Shown: one piece after another, positions 1 to 9,113 of the stretch
How positions within the stretch are numbered: position 1 is the first letter of the stretch
Layout of the letters: each line of letters starts with the position of its first letter
From: an uncultured Sphingomonas sp.
Lineage (GTDB): Bacteria; Pseudomonadota; Alphaproteobacteria; Sphingomonadales; Sphingomonadaceae
Assembly (NCBI RefSeq): GCF_946478955.1
Contig: NZ_CAMLDL010000009.1
Span: 51,480 to 115,479, forward strand
DNA length: 64,000 nucleotides
Direction of reading: 5' to 3'
The notes under the pieces: model-generated
Seen by the model: only the letters and a program-made list of their open reading frames with translations
What the model was told of the DNA's origin: nothing
Databases searched by the model: none
Translations under genes and position numbers: made by a program

Positions 1-1766
1 ATGGCAGTCGCAGCGGCGACCGCGGCAAGGGCATGCAGCGCGAGACCGGGCTGAAGCTGGTCACTGGTATGGCGAAGGGAATTGCCGTGTTCCACCAGCC
101 GCGCGTGGTCGTCGAGCATACCGTTGCTGAAGACATCGAGGCGGAACGCGCCCGCGTCTATTCTGCCTTTCGCAAGATGCGCGAACAGATCGACCATATG
201 ACCCGCGAGGCAGAGTTCGGCACGATCGGCGAGCACAACGAGATCCTCGAGACCTACAAAATGTTCGCCTATGACGAAGGTTGGTCGCGGCGGATCAACG
301 AGGCGATCGATAGTGGCCTAACCGCCGAGGCCGCGATTGAGCGTGTGCAGCAGCGGACCCGCGCGCGGATGCAGGAAATTGACGATCCGATCCTGAAGGA
401 ACGGATGCACGACCTGGAGGATTTGTCGAACCGCCTGCTGCGCATTGTTAGTGGCCGGATGGGCACGGCGGCACAAACCGGCCTGACCAAGGACGCGATC
501 CTGATCGCCCGCAACCTCGGCCCCGCCGAGCTTCTGGAATATGATAAGCGGCGATTGAAGGGCGTGGTCCTGGAAGAAGGTAGCCTGACCGCGCACGTCA
601 CCATTGTCGCCCGCGCCATGGGTGTGCCGGTGGTTGGCCGGGTTTCCGACATTCGCCACATTGCCAATGAAGGCGACCCCATCCTGGTGGACGGCGACAG
701 CGCCAGCGTGATCGTCCGGCCAAGCCGCCCGATTGTTACCAGTTTCGATCAGCGCATGGCGATGAGCCAGAAGCGGCGCGCAGAATATGCCGCGCTGAGA
801 GGGCAGCCTGCCGAGACGACGGACGGCGAACGTTTTACCATCATGATCAACGCCGGGCTGGCTGAAGATGCGGCGATGCTTGACGCGGCGGGCGCGGACG
901 GCATTGGCCTGTTCCGGACCGAATTTCAGTTCCTGGTCGCCGCGACGCTGCCTGGCCGCGAAAGCCAATACCGCCTTTACAAGACCGTGCTGGATGCGGC
1001 GGGGGACAAACCGGTGGTGTTCAGAACCGTCGACATCGGCGGTGATAAAGCCTTGCCCTATCTGAGCGACGAAGGGGACGAGAGCGAAAATCCTGCAATG
1101 GGCTGGCGAGCCCTGCGGCTCAGTTTGGAAAGAAAGGCGCTGATGAAGGCGCAGGCCCGCGCGCTATTGGAGGCGTCATCCGGCAAGACATTGCGCGTCA
1201 TGTTCCCAATGGTCAGCGAGCCGTGGGAATATGAAGAAGCGCGCGCCCTTTTTGAGGAGGAGGCAGACCGCCTTAAGAAGGCGAAAAAGGGCCTGCCCGC
1301 AAAAATCCTTTATGGCGCGATGCTGGAAGTCCCGAGCCTGGCGGAGATGCTGGACGTGATGTTGCCGCGGCTCGATTTCCTGTCGATAGGTACCAACGAC
1401 CTCACCCAATTCCTGTTCGCTGCCGACCGCGCCGACCCGCGCCTGGCCGAACGTTATGACTGGTTGTCACCGGCAATCCTTCGGTTTCTGCGCCGCGTTA
1501 CCAAACAATGTAAAGACGCCGGTGTGCCTGTCCGCGTGTGCGGCGAAATGGGCGGCCGACCGCTGGAAGCACTGGCGCTGATCGGTGTGGGAATCGATAG
1601 CCTGTCGATCACGCCGGCGGCGGTGGGGCCGATCAAGGCGATGGTTCGGTCAATTGATGCGGCCGCGGTTCGTGAGAAGGTGAATGCACTACTGGACAAG
1701 CCGCCAGCGAACCTTCGCAAGTCACTCGGTGACTGGGCAAAACGCCATCGCGTGGCGCTTGGCTGA
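1..1766 (+). CDS. ptsP: Phosphoenolpyruvate-protein phosphotransferase PtsP (EI-Ntr), 5' partial
   Basis: Enzyme I of the nitrogen phosphotransferase system. It autophosphorylates from PEP and passes phosphate to NPr and EIIA-Ntr, a regulatory rather than sugar-importing relay in the cytoplasm. The frame is open from base 3 to the stop at 1764-1766, so the gene runs off the left edge. The ATG at 33 (MQRETGLK) is internal to a linker, not the start. What is missing should be the N-terminal GAF domain usual in alphaproteobacterial PtsP of about 750 residues. Visible parts, counted from the ATG at 33: the N-terminal helical domain, the swivelling phosphohistidine domain with the active His in SLTAHVTIVARAMG (His188), and the PEP-binding TIM barrel with SIGTNDLTQF and the catalytic Cys in VCGEMGG (Cys503). 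The body of the protein looks intact. Confidence 0.95.
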   Translation, partial: GSRSGDRGKGMQRETGLKLVTGMAKGIAVFHQPRVVVEHTVAEDIEAERARVYSAFRKMREQIDHMTREAEFGTIGEHNEILETYKMFAYDEGWSRRINEAIDSGLTAEAAIERVQQRTRARMQEIDDPILKERMHDLEDLSNRLLRIVSGRMGTAAQTGLTKDAILIARNLGPAELLEYDKRRLKGVVLEEGSLTAHVTIVARAMGVPVVGRVSDIRHIANEGDPILVDGDSASVIVRPSRPIVTSFDQRMAMSQKRRAEYAALRGQPAETTDGERFTIMINAGLAEDAAMLDAAGADGIGLFRTEFQFLVAATLPGRESQYRLYKTVLDAAGDKPVVFRTVDIGGDKALPYLSDEGDESENPAMGWRALRLSLERKALMKAQARALLEASSGKTLRVMFPMVSEPWEYEEARALFEEEADRLKKAKKGLPAKILYGAMLEVPSLAEMLDVMLPRLDFLSIGTNDLTQFLFAADRADPRLAERYDWLSPAILRFLRRVTKQCKDAGVPVRVCGEMGGRPLEALALIGVGIDSLSITPAAVGPIKAMVRSIDAAAVREKVNALLDKPPANLRKSLGDWAKRHRVALG

Positions 1767-1850
1767 CGAATGGATCACGCGCGGTTGACACAAGCCCGGC
1801 CGCACCGGAAGTAAAGACACGAAACACGGCGCAAAGCCGGGGGGAGTTCG

Positions 1851-2789
1851 ATGGACGAAACGGTAGAGGACGAAGGCACGCTGACCACAGTGGGGCAGCA
1901 ACTTCGCGAGGCGCGCGAAGCCAAGGGCCTGACGGTCGAAGATGTGGCGGCCGCCACTCGCATTCCGACGCGGCACCTCACCAGCTTGGAAGAAAGTGCG
2001 TGGGACAAATTGCCCGCGGCCACTTACTCCATTGGCTTTGCAAAAAATTATGCTGGTGCCGTCGGCCTGGATCGCGCCGCAATCGGGGATCAGCTGCGCG
2101 CCGAAATGGGCGGCGCTCTACCACCGGCTCCGCCACCAATCGAATATCTGGAAGTTGCCGACCCCAAGCGAAGTTTCCCAAAAGGATTGGTGTTTGGCGC
2201 GCTGGCCCTTCTCGTGCTCGCCGCAGTCGGCCTCGTTTGGGTAAATGAGCGGCAGTTGCAGGCCGATGCCGCAAGCAATGCGGTTGCCGAGAATAATGTA
2301 GTTGCAGCACCCCAGCCCACCAATCCTGCACCGGTGGCGGCACAGCCGGTAACGCTTACCGCAACCGATGCGGTGTGGCTGCAGATCAAGGACGGTCAGA
2401 CCACCTTGAAGCAGGGTGAAATGCAGGCTGGTGAAACCTTTGCGGTTCCCGCCAATGCCGCGTCCCCGATACTCATGACCGGCAAACCCGAGGCGCTGCG
2501 GATCAGCGTCGGTGACAAAATTGCCGCGCCAATCGGCCCGGCCGGTCGGCGCGTAAAGGATGTTAGCCTGAAGGGTGCCGACTTGTTGGCCGCGTCTTTG
2601 GCGCCCGCGCCCGCCGCCACGGCGGCGCCAACCGCTGCACCGCCCACGCGCCAGACCGCACCGCGCAGTCCAGCGGCGCGGCCAGCCGGCACGCCCGCTA
2701 ACAGTGCACCCGCCGCGCCATCAACAACGGCGATGGAGCCCGCGCAGCCTGCAGCCGACGCGCCAGGCCCCGCAACCGGCGCCAACTGA
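1851..2789 (+). CDS. rodZ: RodZ-like HTH/membrane protein with DUF4115 domain
   Basis: 312 residues. An N-terminal cro/xre-type helix-turn-helix (about residues 13-80, containing LREAREAKGLTVEDVAAAT) is followed by a proline-rich linker and one membrane segment (about 111-130, LVFGALALLVLAAVGLVWV). A periplasmic DUF4115 domain follows (about 165-245) and then a low-complexity Ala/Pro/Thr tail. This is the RodZ architecture. RodZ binds MreB through its HTH and tethers the elongation machinery to the membrane, helping set rod shape. The start ATG at 1851 follows a GGGGG-type ribosome site. A TTGACA at 1785-1790 could be a -35 element, but no good -10 follows it. The gene lies 84 bp after ptsP and 77 bp before cpoB. 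The family call is solid; the cell-shape role is inferred from the family. Confidence 0.85.
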   Translation: MDETVEDEGTLTTVGQQLREAREAKGLTVEDVAAATRIPTRHLTSLEESAWDKLPAATYSIGFAKNYAGAVGLDRAAIGDQLRAEMGGALPPAPPPIEYLEVADPKRSFPKGLVFGALALLVLAAVGLVWVNERQLQADAASNAVAENNVVAAPQPTNPAPVAAQPVTLTATDAVWLQIKDGQTTLKQGEMQAGETFAVPANAASPILMTGKPEALRISVGDKIAAPIGPAGRRVKDVSLKGADLLAASLAPAPAATAAPTAAPPTRQTAPRSPAARPAGTPANSAPAAPSTTAMEPAQPAADAPGPATGAN

Positions 2790-2866
2790 TTGTTCAGCGA
2801 GGCGACAGCCGGCCTTCGCCAGCATCACCTCGCCCGCCCGACCCGACCAAGAAGGTGAATAAACTC

Positions 2867-3787
2867 GTGACCCGCATACGTTTCCTCATCGCCGCTTCCG
2901 TCCTTTCCGTGATGGCCTATGCCCCGGCCAGCGCACAGCGCAATCCGTCGCCCGAGCAGCGGATTGACCGGCTCGAAAAGCAGGTGCGCCAGGTTCAGAA
3001 GCGGGTTTTTCCGAAGGGTCAGCCTGCGGATACTGCGGGCGTCGATGACCAACCGGCCGCGACCCAGGACGCGGTGAATGCGATCAATAATCGCCTTGAT
3101 GCAGTCGAACGACAGTTGGCCGACATCGTCCGTACGTCCGAGGAAAATGCCAATCGCGTGTCGACGCTTGAGGCCCAGCTGCTCCGCATGCGCGCCGATT
3201 TTGATCAGCGCCTGCGCAATCAGGAAAATGGCGGCGCCAATTCGGTCGCTGGCTCAGACGATCAAAGCAGCGGCAGCGGTAGCGATGACAATAGCAGCTA
3301 TGACGCGCCGCCGCCGTCGCGTCCCAAGGTTGAAACAAAGCCCAAGCCAAAGCCTGCGGGTACCAAGGCTGTGTCGGCCGACGACCCTGATTTCGATAGC
3401 GGCGCCGAGGCCGATTATGATGCCGGCTATCAGTTGTGGATGCAGGGCAAATATGCCGCCGCGCACGATGCGCTGATCGCAATGGCAAAACGCTATCCCG
3501 GCCATCGGCGCGAAAGCTGGGCCTATAATCTTGCCGGGCGCTCGCTTCTCGACCAGGGCCAATCGCGTAAAGCAGCCGAAGAACTGCTGGCCAATTATCG
3601 CCGCGATCCGAAGGGCGAACGGGCGCAGGACAGTGTGTTTTACCTTGGCCAATCCCTGATGAAACTGGGACAGGCCAGTCAGGCCTGCAAGGCTTATGCG
3701 GAGCTCGAGGAAGTGTATCGCGGACAGGTCCGTCCGCAGCTTTCGACCATGCTGTCCGCAGCCAAGGCGCAGGCGAAGTGCAAGTAA
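2867..3787 (+). CDS. cpoB: Cell division coordinator CpoB (tol-pal system protein YbgF)
   Basis: A periplasmic Tol-Pal accessory protein that coordinates peptidoglycan synthesis with outer-membrane constriction at division. From the GTG at 2867 it begins MTRIRFLIAASVLSVM and ends a signal peptide at PASAQ. A coiled coil follows (RIDRLEKQVRQVQ and a second heptad stretch through NRLDAVERQL), then a Ser/Asp-rich and Pro/Lys-rich linker. The C-terminal TPR domain starts near EADYDAGYQLWMQGKYAAA. An in-frame GTG at 2855 also exists. I prefer 2867 because GAAGG at 2851-2855 sits about 11 bases upstream of it and the signal peptide then starts cleanly. tilS follows after 4 bases, which suggests co-transcription. 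Confidence 0.9.
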   Translation: MTRIRFLIAASVLSVMAYAPASAQRNPSPEQRIDRLEKQVRQVQKRVFPKGQPADTAGVDDQPAATQDAVNAINNRLDAVERQLADIVRTSEENANRVSTLEAQLLRMRADFDQRLRNQENGGANSVAGSDDQSSGSGSDDNSSYDAPPPSRPKVETKPKPKPAGTKAVSADDPDFDSGAEADYDAGYQLWMQGKYAAAHDALIAMAKRYPGHRRESWAYNLAGRSLLDQGQSRKAAEELLANYRRDPKGERAQDSVFYLGQSLMKLGQASQACKAYAELEEVYRGQVRPQLSTMLSAAKAQAKCK

Positions 3788-3791
3788 GCCA

Positions 3792-4742
3792 ATGACGACC
3801 GCGGCGGACGCGGTTCGACGCTTCGCCGACGCCCTCGACGCACTCGTACCGGCGGGGGAACGGGTTGGCGTGGCCGTATCCGGCGGTCCGGACAGTCTTG
3901 CCCTGTTGCTGCTTGCCGCCGCCGCGCGGCCGAATTTGGTGGAGGCGGTGACCGTCGATCATGGCTTGCGACCCGAGAGTGCCGCCGAAGCGGCCATGGT
4001 CGCCCAGGTCTGCGCCGAGCGGGGCATTACCCATACGGTCCTGCGCGCGGATTGGACCGACATCCCGGCTGCCAACATCCAGGCCGAAGCGCGGGCCATG
4101 CGGTATCGGTTGCTACATCGTTGGGCGAGAGAACGGGCGCTTGGCGCCATTGCAACAGCCCATCACGCCGACGACCAGGCCGAAACGACGCTGATGCGGT
4201 TGGCGCGCGGTTCGGGTCTAACCGGCCTGGCCGGAATTCGCCGGATGCGAAATGCTGACGGGTTGCGGATCGTTCGCCCATTGCTGGATTGGCGCAAAGC
4301 CGAATTGGTCGACATTGCCCGTCACGCCGGACTGGCGCCGGTCGACGACCCCAGCAACCGTGATGATCGCTATGCCCGAACCCGCGCCCGCGCCCTTCTT
4401 GCCGACCAGGATTGGTTGATGCCGGAACGGCTGGCCGCAAGCGCGTCGGCATTGGCCGATAGCGAGGAGGCGATGCAATGGATGGTTGCTGGCCTGGCCG
4501 CCGAGCGCCTCATTATCGAAGGAAACGCGATTCTTTTCGATCCTGCGGATCTGCCCCGCGACATCGTGCGCCGCCTGCTTCTCACCGCATTCGGGCAGCT
4601 GGATGCCGTCGTTCCAAGGGGCCCCGATTTGGAGCGAGCGATCAATGCCCTGACCGCCGATCGCCCGGCCAATCTTTCCGGCCTGTTGCTGCGCCCCGGC
4701 GCGCGATGGGTGATCGCGCCGGAACCACCCCGGACCGCATAA
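3792..4742 (+). CDS. tilS: tRNA(Ile)-lysidine synthase
   Basis: ATP-dependent enzyme that converts the wobble cytidine of the CAU-anticodon tRNA-Ile to lysidine, changing its specificity from Met to Ile codons; essential in most bacteria. 316 residues. The N-type PP-loop SGGPDS lies at residues 30-35 and is followed by DHGLRPESAAEA, which is characteristic of TilS. HHADDQAET lies near residue 120, and the DDPSNRDDRYARTR region is also typical of the family. The ATG at 3792 is chosen over upstream in-frame starts because those overlap the end of cpoB and would add residues before the conserved start. The protein is of short alphaproteobacterial type, with little of the C-terminal domain seen in E. 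coli. It lies between cpoB and ftsH. Confidence 0.93.
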   Translation: MTTAADAVRRFADALDALVPAGERVGVAVSGGPDSLALLLLAAAARPNLVEAVTVDHGLRPESAAEAAMVAQVCAERGITHTVLRADWTDIPAANIQAEARAMRYRLLHRWARERALGAIATAHHADDQAETTLMRLARGSGLTGLAGIRRMRNADGLRIVRPLLDWRKAELVDIARHAGLAPVDDPSNRDDRYARTRARALLADQDWLMPERLAASASALADSEEAMQWMVAGLAAERLIIEGNAILFDPADLPRDIVRRLLLTAFGQLDAVVPRGPDLERAINALTADRPANLSGLLLRPGARWVIAPEPPRTA

Positions 4743-4749
4743 TCAAATT

Positions 4750-4784
4750 CATTCCACTGTCATTGTGGGCATTCCATTGTCATT
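4750..4784. repeat. Two 15-bp direct repeats upstream of ftsH
   Basis: CATTCCACTGTCATT at 4750-4764 recurs as CATTCCATTGTCATT at 4770-4784 (14 of 15 bases identical), 20 bp start to start, or about two helical turns. It lies just after the tilS stop and 47 bases before the ftsH start. The spacing on one DNA face would suit a dimeric regulator. No known operator is recognised. Confidence 0.5.
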
Positions 4785-4830
4785 AAGGGGGATGCGCCTA
4801 TCTTAAGGGCGACAAAGGAGAATCGCCCCC

Positions 4831-6786
4831 GTGGACGACAAGAACGAAGACAAGAAGCCCGGCAACCCCTGGACCAAATCCCTGGTGATCTGGGCCGCGG
4901 TAATTCTCGGCCTGGTGTTCTTCGCGCGCGCATTTGACGGCGGTTCCGCCGCGCAAAACGGCGAACAACTGACCTACTCCTCATTCGTTCGACAGGTCGA
5001 CGAAGGCGGCATTCAAAGCGTCACCATGGCGACATCCAATTCGGGTGACGTGTCGATCATCGGCAAAACCCGCGAAGGCAAGGCGTTTGTGACCAACGCG
5101 CCGGCCGGCACCAATGTCGCCGACAAGCTGATCGCAAAGGGCGTCGCCGTTCAGGTGAAGGCAGAGGAACAGACCAGCCTTCTGATGATCATGCTGTATA
5201 ATTCCCTGCCCTTCCTTCTCATCCTTGGCATCAGCTTCTTCGTGTTTCGTCAGATGCAGAAAAATGCTGGCGGTGGGGCCATGGGCTTCGGCAAGAGCCG
5301 CGCCCGGCAGCTGACGGAGAAGCATGGCCGCGTTACCTTTGCCGACGTTGCCGGCATCGATGAAGCCCGCGAAGAACTGCAGGAAATAGTCGAATATCTG
5401 AAGGATCCGGGCAAATTCGCCCGGCTGGGCGGCAAGATTCCGAAGGGCGCGCTGCTGGTCGGCAGCCCCGGCACCGGCAAGACCCTGCTCGCCCGCGCTA
5501 TCGCGGGCGAGGCGGGCGTGCCCTTCTTCACGATCTCCGGCTCCGACTTTGTCGAAATGTTCGTTGGCGTCGGCGCAAGCCGCGTCCGCGACATGTTCGA
5601 ACAGGCGAAGCGGTCTGCGCCGTGCATTGTCTTTATTGACGAAATTGACGCCGTCGGCCGCCATCGCGGTGCCGGTCTTGGCAATGGTAATGACGAGCGC
5701 GAACAGACGCTCAACCAGCTGCTCGTGGAGATGGACGGGTTTGAGGCCAATGAAGGCATCATCATTATCGCCGCCACCAACCGTCCCGACGTGCTCGACC
5801 CCGCCTTGCTGCGTCCGGGCCGATTCGACCGCCAGGTGATGGTGCCGCGCCCCGACATCGACGGGCGTGAGCAAATTCTGGCCGTTCATATGAAGAAGGT
5901 GCCGCTTGCCCCCGACGTCGATCCGCGCGTCATTGCACGCGGTACGCCGGGCTTCTCCGGCGCCGACCTTGCAAACCTCGTCAACGAGGCCGCGCTTCTG
6001 GCTGCCCGTCGCGGCAAGCGGCTGGTCGCGTCCAAGGAATTCGACGATGCCCGCGACAAGGTGATGATGGGTGCTGAACGTCGGTCGATGGTGATGACCG
6101 AGGACGAAAAGAAGATGACGGCCTATCACGAGGCTGGTCACGCGCTCGTCTTTGCCCATGAACCGACCGCCGACCCGATCCACAAGGCGACGATCATCCC
6201 GCGCGGTTTCGCGCTCGGAATGGTCCAACCGCTGCCGGAACGCGACAGCTACAGCTATCACCGCGACAAGATGCATGCGGATATCGCGGTGGCGTTTGGC
6301 GGCCGTGCGGCGGAAGAGCTGATCTTCGGCTATGACAAGGTCTCGTCGGGTGCGTCGAGCGACATTCAGCAGGCCACCCGGCTTGCCCGCGCGATGGTCA
6401 CCAAATGGGGCATGAGCGACGAGCTCGGACCGCTCGATTTCAGCGATAGCGAGGACAATGGCGCCGGCTATTTCGCCCCGCAGCAAAAGCGCATGTCGGG
6501 TGAAACGATCAAGCTCATCGACAGCGAGGTAAAACGCTTCGTTGAACAAGGCCTTGAGCGTGCGCGCGAGATCCTGAACACGAACATTGACCAGCTGCAC
6601 ACCCTTGCGCAGGCGCTTCTGGAATATGAAACGCTGACCGGGGATGAGATCAAGACGCTGCTGGCCGGCGGTTCCATTGATCGGCAAGGTCCGACCGCCC
6701 CGACATTGCCGGCGGCAGGATCATCGATCCCCAAGTCGAAGCGCCCGAAGTCGGGGCTTGGCGGTGCGGCCCCGGCGGGTGCCTGA
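4831..6786 (+). CDS. ftsH: ATP-dependent zinc metalloprotease FtsH
   Basis: Membrane-anchored AAA+ protease that degrades misassembled membrane proteins and selected cytosolic regulators. 651 residues. Two membrane segments (about 15-31 and 112-134) flank the small periplasmic domain. Walker A is GSPGTGKT (residues 211-218, with Ser where many FtsH have Pro). Walker B is [15 protein letters not shown], and the second region of homology ends [10 protein letters not shown]. The zinc site is HEAGH (His433, Glu434, His437) with the third ligand Asp511 in [13 protein letters not shown]. The C-terminal tail is Pro/Ala-rich. The start is GTG at 4831, chosen because AAAGGAG lies 11 bases upstream and no ATG fits. 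Length and motifs are normal for the family. Confidence 0.97.
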   Translation: MDDKNEDKKPGNPWTKSLVIWAAVILGLVFFARAFDGGSAAQNGEQLTYSSFVRQVDEGGIQSVTMATSNSGDVSIIGKTREGKAFVTNAPAGTNVADKLIAKGVAVQVKAEEQTSLLMIMLYNSLPFLLILGISFFVFRQMQKNAGGGAMGFGKSRARQLTEKHGRVTFADVAGIDEAREELQEIVEYLKDPGKFARLGGKIPKGALLVGSPGTGKTLLARAIAGEAGVPFFTISGSDFVEMFVGVGASRVRDMFEQAKRSAPCIVFIDEIDAVGRHRGAGLGNGNDEREQTLNQLLVEMDGFEANEGIIIIAATNRPDVLDPALLRPGRFDRQVMVPRPDIDGREQILAVHMKKVPLAPDVDPRVIARGTPGFSGADLANLVNEAALLAARRGKRLVASKEFDDARDKVMMGAERRSMVMTEDEKKMTAYHEAGHALVFAHEPTADPIHKATIIPRGFALGMVQPLPERDSYSYHRDKMHADIAVAFGGRAAEELIFGYDKVSSGASSDIQQATRLARAMVTKWGMSDELGPLDFSDSEDNGAGYFAPQQKRMSGETIKLIDSEVKRFVEQGLERAREILNTNIDQLHTLAQALLEYETLTGDEIKTLLAGGSIDRQGPTAPTLPAAGSSIPKSKRPKSGLGGAAPAGA

Positions 6787-6820
6787 CACGTCATCCTTTT
6801 GACTGGAATGAATGACTAAT

Positions 6821-6852
6821 CTCCAACCCTTCCCAGATCGGGAGGGTTGGAG
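6821..6852 (+). terminator. Strong hairpin after ftsH, probable terminator
   Basis: CTCCAACCC at 6821-6829 pairs with GGGTTGGAG at 6844-6852, extended inward by TCCC/GGGA with a single bulge and an AGATC loop. The following U content is modest (TGTTGTGCGTTT), so termination efficiency is uncertain. The position, 35 bases after the ftsH stop, fits. Confidence 0.55.
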
Positions 6853-6985
6853 TGTTGTGCGTTTCATCGCCTACCGGGCTCACCATATGGCAGCCTCAAT
6901 GCTGCCAGTTCGCGTTCCGGGGCTATTGACGGCTGACCCATTTGCCCTTCAACCTTTATCGCACCGGTGGTTTAGGGGAGCGTCC

Positions 6986-7363
6986 ATGCGTAAATTGTGC
7001 CTGTTTCTAGCACTGCCCTTGATCGCTACGGCGGCCTCTGCCCAGACGATGAACGCCGAGGCCTTCCATAAACGCGCGGCCGCTCTCAAGGCGAAAGGGG
7101 CGATGGCCATCTTTTCCAGCGGTGAGATCAAGGCGCTAATGGCGGAAGGGAAAGCGTCCGGTGAAGCGGCGCGAAACGAGCGGCTTGCGGCGCAGAAAAC
7201 GGGCCGCGCGCAACGTTATTGCCCGCCCGCTGGCCGCGCATCGATGGACAGCGATGAATTTATGCGGCGTCTGTCCGCCATCGCGCAGGCGGAGCGCCAG
7301 CGCATCGATATGACCGAAGCGACAACGCGCATCCTGGCCGCCAAATATCCGTGCGCAAAATAA
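6986..7363 (+). CDS. Small secreted hypothetical protein
   Basis: 125 residues from the ATG at 6986, preceded by AGGGGAG at 6974-6980. An in-frame extension back to 6812 has no ribosome site and would bury the signal peptide, so it is not used. Signal peptide MRKLCLFLALPLIATAASAQ, then a short helical region rich in Ala and Lys. It ends in a CPPAG...YPC segment: a Cys-Pro, about 40 helical residues, then a Cys near the C-terminus. That C-terminal half resembles the end of Rap1a/Tai-type immunity proteins, but the paired N-terminal cysteines of that family are not evident. I assign no function. It ends one base before the stop of the convergent DUF3667 gene. Confidence 0.7.
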   Translation: MRKLCLFLALPLIATAASAQTMNAEAFHKRAAALKAKGAMAIFSSGEIKALMAEGKASGEAARNERLAAQKTGRAQRYCPPAGRASMDSDEFMRRLSAIAQAERQRIDMTEATTRILAAKYPCAK

Positions 7364-7364
7364 C

Positions 7365-8408
7365 CTATTCGACGATCCCAACACCGAAAATCGCTGTCAG
7401 GAACAGCGACAGGGCAATCGTCGCAAAGGTGAGCAACAGGCACGTGCGGATAAGGGCACTGAACCAGCCAAGCTGATAAGTTCCCTTCAGTTGCCGATAC
7501 ATATGGAATGGCGGCACAAGGAGCAGCAACGCAGCAGCAGCGCCTAGCCCGACAGAAACCAGGATCAATCCCAGAATGACCAAAAGCGTCATGAATGCTA
7601 GCGAATAGGTCACGAAAACCGTGTGATCATACAGTCGGAATCGGCGACTGAACGGGAACAGCAGCCACAGGAATGGGACCGAAATAGGGATAAGGGCCCA
7701 GCTGAATTTGTATGCACTGGTCTTGAATTTATAGAGCGCAAGTTCCGGATTTTTGGCCAGTTTTGCAAAGGGGGCAGCGATCACATGGGGAACGTCCGGA
7801 TCAAGCTGGACGCCTTGTGGAATTTTGCCCACAGACAAATTCTTTAGCCCCGCCAGATCTTCTTCCTCCGATGCTATTCTGCGGTCGAGTTCGGCGGTAG
7901 GTTGCCCGGCCTTCACGGCGGCAGCGCGCTTGTCGCGTAATGCCGCCAGATCGGCGTCACCCTTCGCGATGTCCGTACGTAATTGGTCGCCTATATTTGC
8001 TTCAACCGAGCTGCCGAAACCGCCGGTGAAGCTGGCAACGGCGAACATGATAAAGATGGTGAACAGGAAAAGCGCCATCGGCGACACGAATTTTGCGCGT
8101 TCGCCGTCAATGTAGCGGCGAGTCAGCTCCCCCGGCCGCCACGCCAGCATCGGCAGCGTGCGCCATGTCTTGCCTTCAAAATGCAGCACGCCGTGGAGCA
8201 AGTCGTGGAAAAAGGCGCCAAGGGTCCGATGGACATGGGCATGTTGGCCGCATTGGACACAGAAATTGCCACGCAGCGCCGTGCCGCAATTGAGACAATT
8301 GGATTCCGCCGTATGCCCGTCGCCTGAAATCTCACCGGCTTTGGGCTCTACCGTGCGCCCAACCATCATGCCGGTTACCGCATCGCCGATTCCGCCCAAT
8401 TCGCTCAT
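7365..8408 (-). CDS. DUF3667 family membrane protein with N-terminal zinc ribbon
   Basis: About 347 residues. An N-terminal zinc ribbon (CLNCG...FCVQCGQ) is followed by a conserved block (HRTLGAFFHDLLHGVLHFEGKTWRTL and GELTRRYIDGERAKFVSP). Then come one membrane segment, a charged coiled stretch (ADLAALRDKRAAAVKAGQP), and three further membrane segments toward the C-terminus. This is the DUF3667 pattern common in Sphingomonadales and Xanthomonadales; its function is unknown. I place the start at the ATG at 8408, which has GGGGGCG upstream. The longest frame begins with a TTG at 8462, only 25 bp from the divergent nadD start and without a ribosome site. Convergent with the small secreted protein. 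Confidence 0.85.
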   Translation of the reverse strand: MSELGGIGDAVTGMMVGRTVEPKAGEISGDGHTAESNCLNCGTALRGNFCVQCGQHAHVHRTLGAFFHDLLHGVLHFEGKTWRTLPMLAWRPGELTRRYIDGERAKFVSPMALFLFTIFIMFAVASFTGGFGSSVEANIGDQLRTDIAKGDADLAALRDKRAAAVKAGQPTAELDRRIASEEEDLAGLKNLSVGKIPQGVQLDPDVPHVIAAPFAKLAKNPELALYKFKTSAYKFSWALIPISVPFLWLLFPFSRRFRLYDHTVFVTYSLAFMTLLVILGLILVSVGLGAAAALLLLVPPFHMYRQLKGTYQLGWFSALIRTCLLLTFATIALSLFLTAIFGVGIVE

Positions 8409-8487
8409 CAATCGCCCCCGGTTTATCGCGTCTCCATACGTCGAAGGAGTGGCGTCGGCCAAGGGGCAATGCTAGCCAATTACAAGA

Positions 8488-9111
8488 ATGACGAAGCGCA
8501 TCGGCCTTCTAGGCGGCAGTTTTAACCCGGCGCACCTCGGCCACCGGCGCATGAGCCTGGCCGCAATGGATGCGCTTGGGCTGGATGAATTGTGGTGGCT
8601 GGTTTCCCCCGGCAACCCGTTGAAGCCCAAGGCGGGAATGGCACCGTTCGAAGCGCGCCTGGCATCGGCCCGGGAAATGGCCCGCCGAAGCCGCATCAAG
8701 GTCAGCGATTTTGAAGCCGCGGCCGGTACGCGATACACGGTGGACACCATCGAGGCGCTGTTGAAAAAATGGCCGAACGACCGCTTCGTCTGGTTGATGG
8801 GCGAAGATACTGTGGCCCAATTCCATCAGTGGAAAGACTGGCGAAAGCTGGCGCGAATGGTGCCGATTGCGGTGCTAAGCCGTCCCGGCTATGATGACGA
8901 CGCCCGAACGGCGCGCGTTTCGGGCTGGTTGCGGCGGTTCGTCCACCCTGCATCCACCGCGAGACAATGGACGGACTGGAGTGCACCGGCGATTATCTTC
9001 CTTCGCCTGCCACCCGACCGGACTTCCGCAACACGCATTCGCGCGCTCAACCCCGACTGGCACCGTCGTTACCTGAACGATGGTGCCGCGCCGACCGTTT
9101 CGAAGGAGTGA
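8488..9111 (+). CDS. nadD: Nicotinate-nucleotide adenylyltransferase
   Basis: Transfers AMP from ATP to nicotinate mononucleotide, the penultimate step of NAD synthesis. 207 residues. The nucleotidyltransferase signature GGSFNPAHLGHRRMS is at residues 9-23 (the HxGH motif). SPGNPLKPK and the C-terminal ISATRIRAL-like motif (TSATRIRAL) are typical of NadD. It opens a tight plus-strand run: its TGA at 9109-9111 is followed within 3 bases by the rsfS start. The nadD-rsfS-rlmH order is conserved in alphaproteobacteria. Confidence 0.95.
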   Translation: MTKRIGLLGGSFNPAHLGHRRMSLAAMDALGLDELWWLVSPGNPLKPKAGMAPFEARLASAREMARRSRIKVSDFEAAAGTRYTVDTIEALLKKWPNDRFVWLMGEDTVAQFHQWKDWRKLARMVPIAVLSRPGYDDDARTARVSGWLRRFVHPASTARQWTDWSAPAIIFLRLPPDRTSATRIRALNPDWHRRYLNDGAAPTVSKE

Positions 9112-9113
9112 CT

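Noticed and set aside
1785..1812. Sigma70 promoter before the rodZ-like gene
   Set aside because: TTGACA is present but no acceptable -10 at 16-18 bp; not listed as a feature.
3084..4034. 316-residue minus frame across cpoB/tilS
   Set aside because: Composition is of shadow type (rich in Arg, Pro, Gly, His) and it overlaps two well-supported genes.
4981..6687. 568-residue open frame antisense to ftsH
   Set aside because: It mirrors the codon structure of ftsH, has no recognisable domain, and overlaps a fully conserved gene. High-GC coding DNA commonly leaves such open antisense frames.
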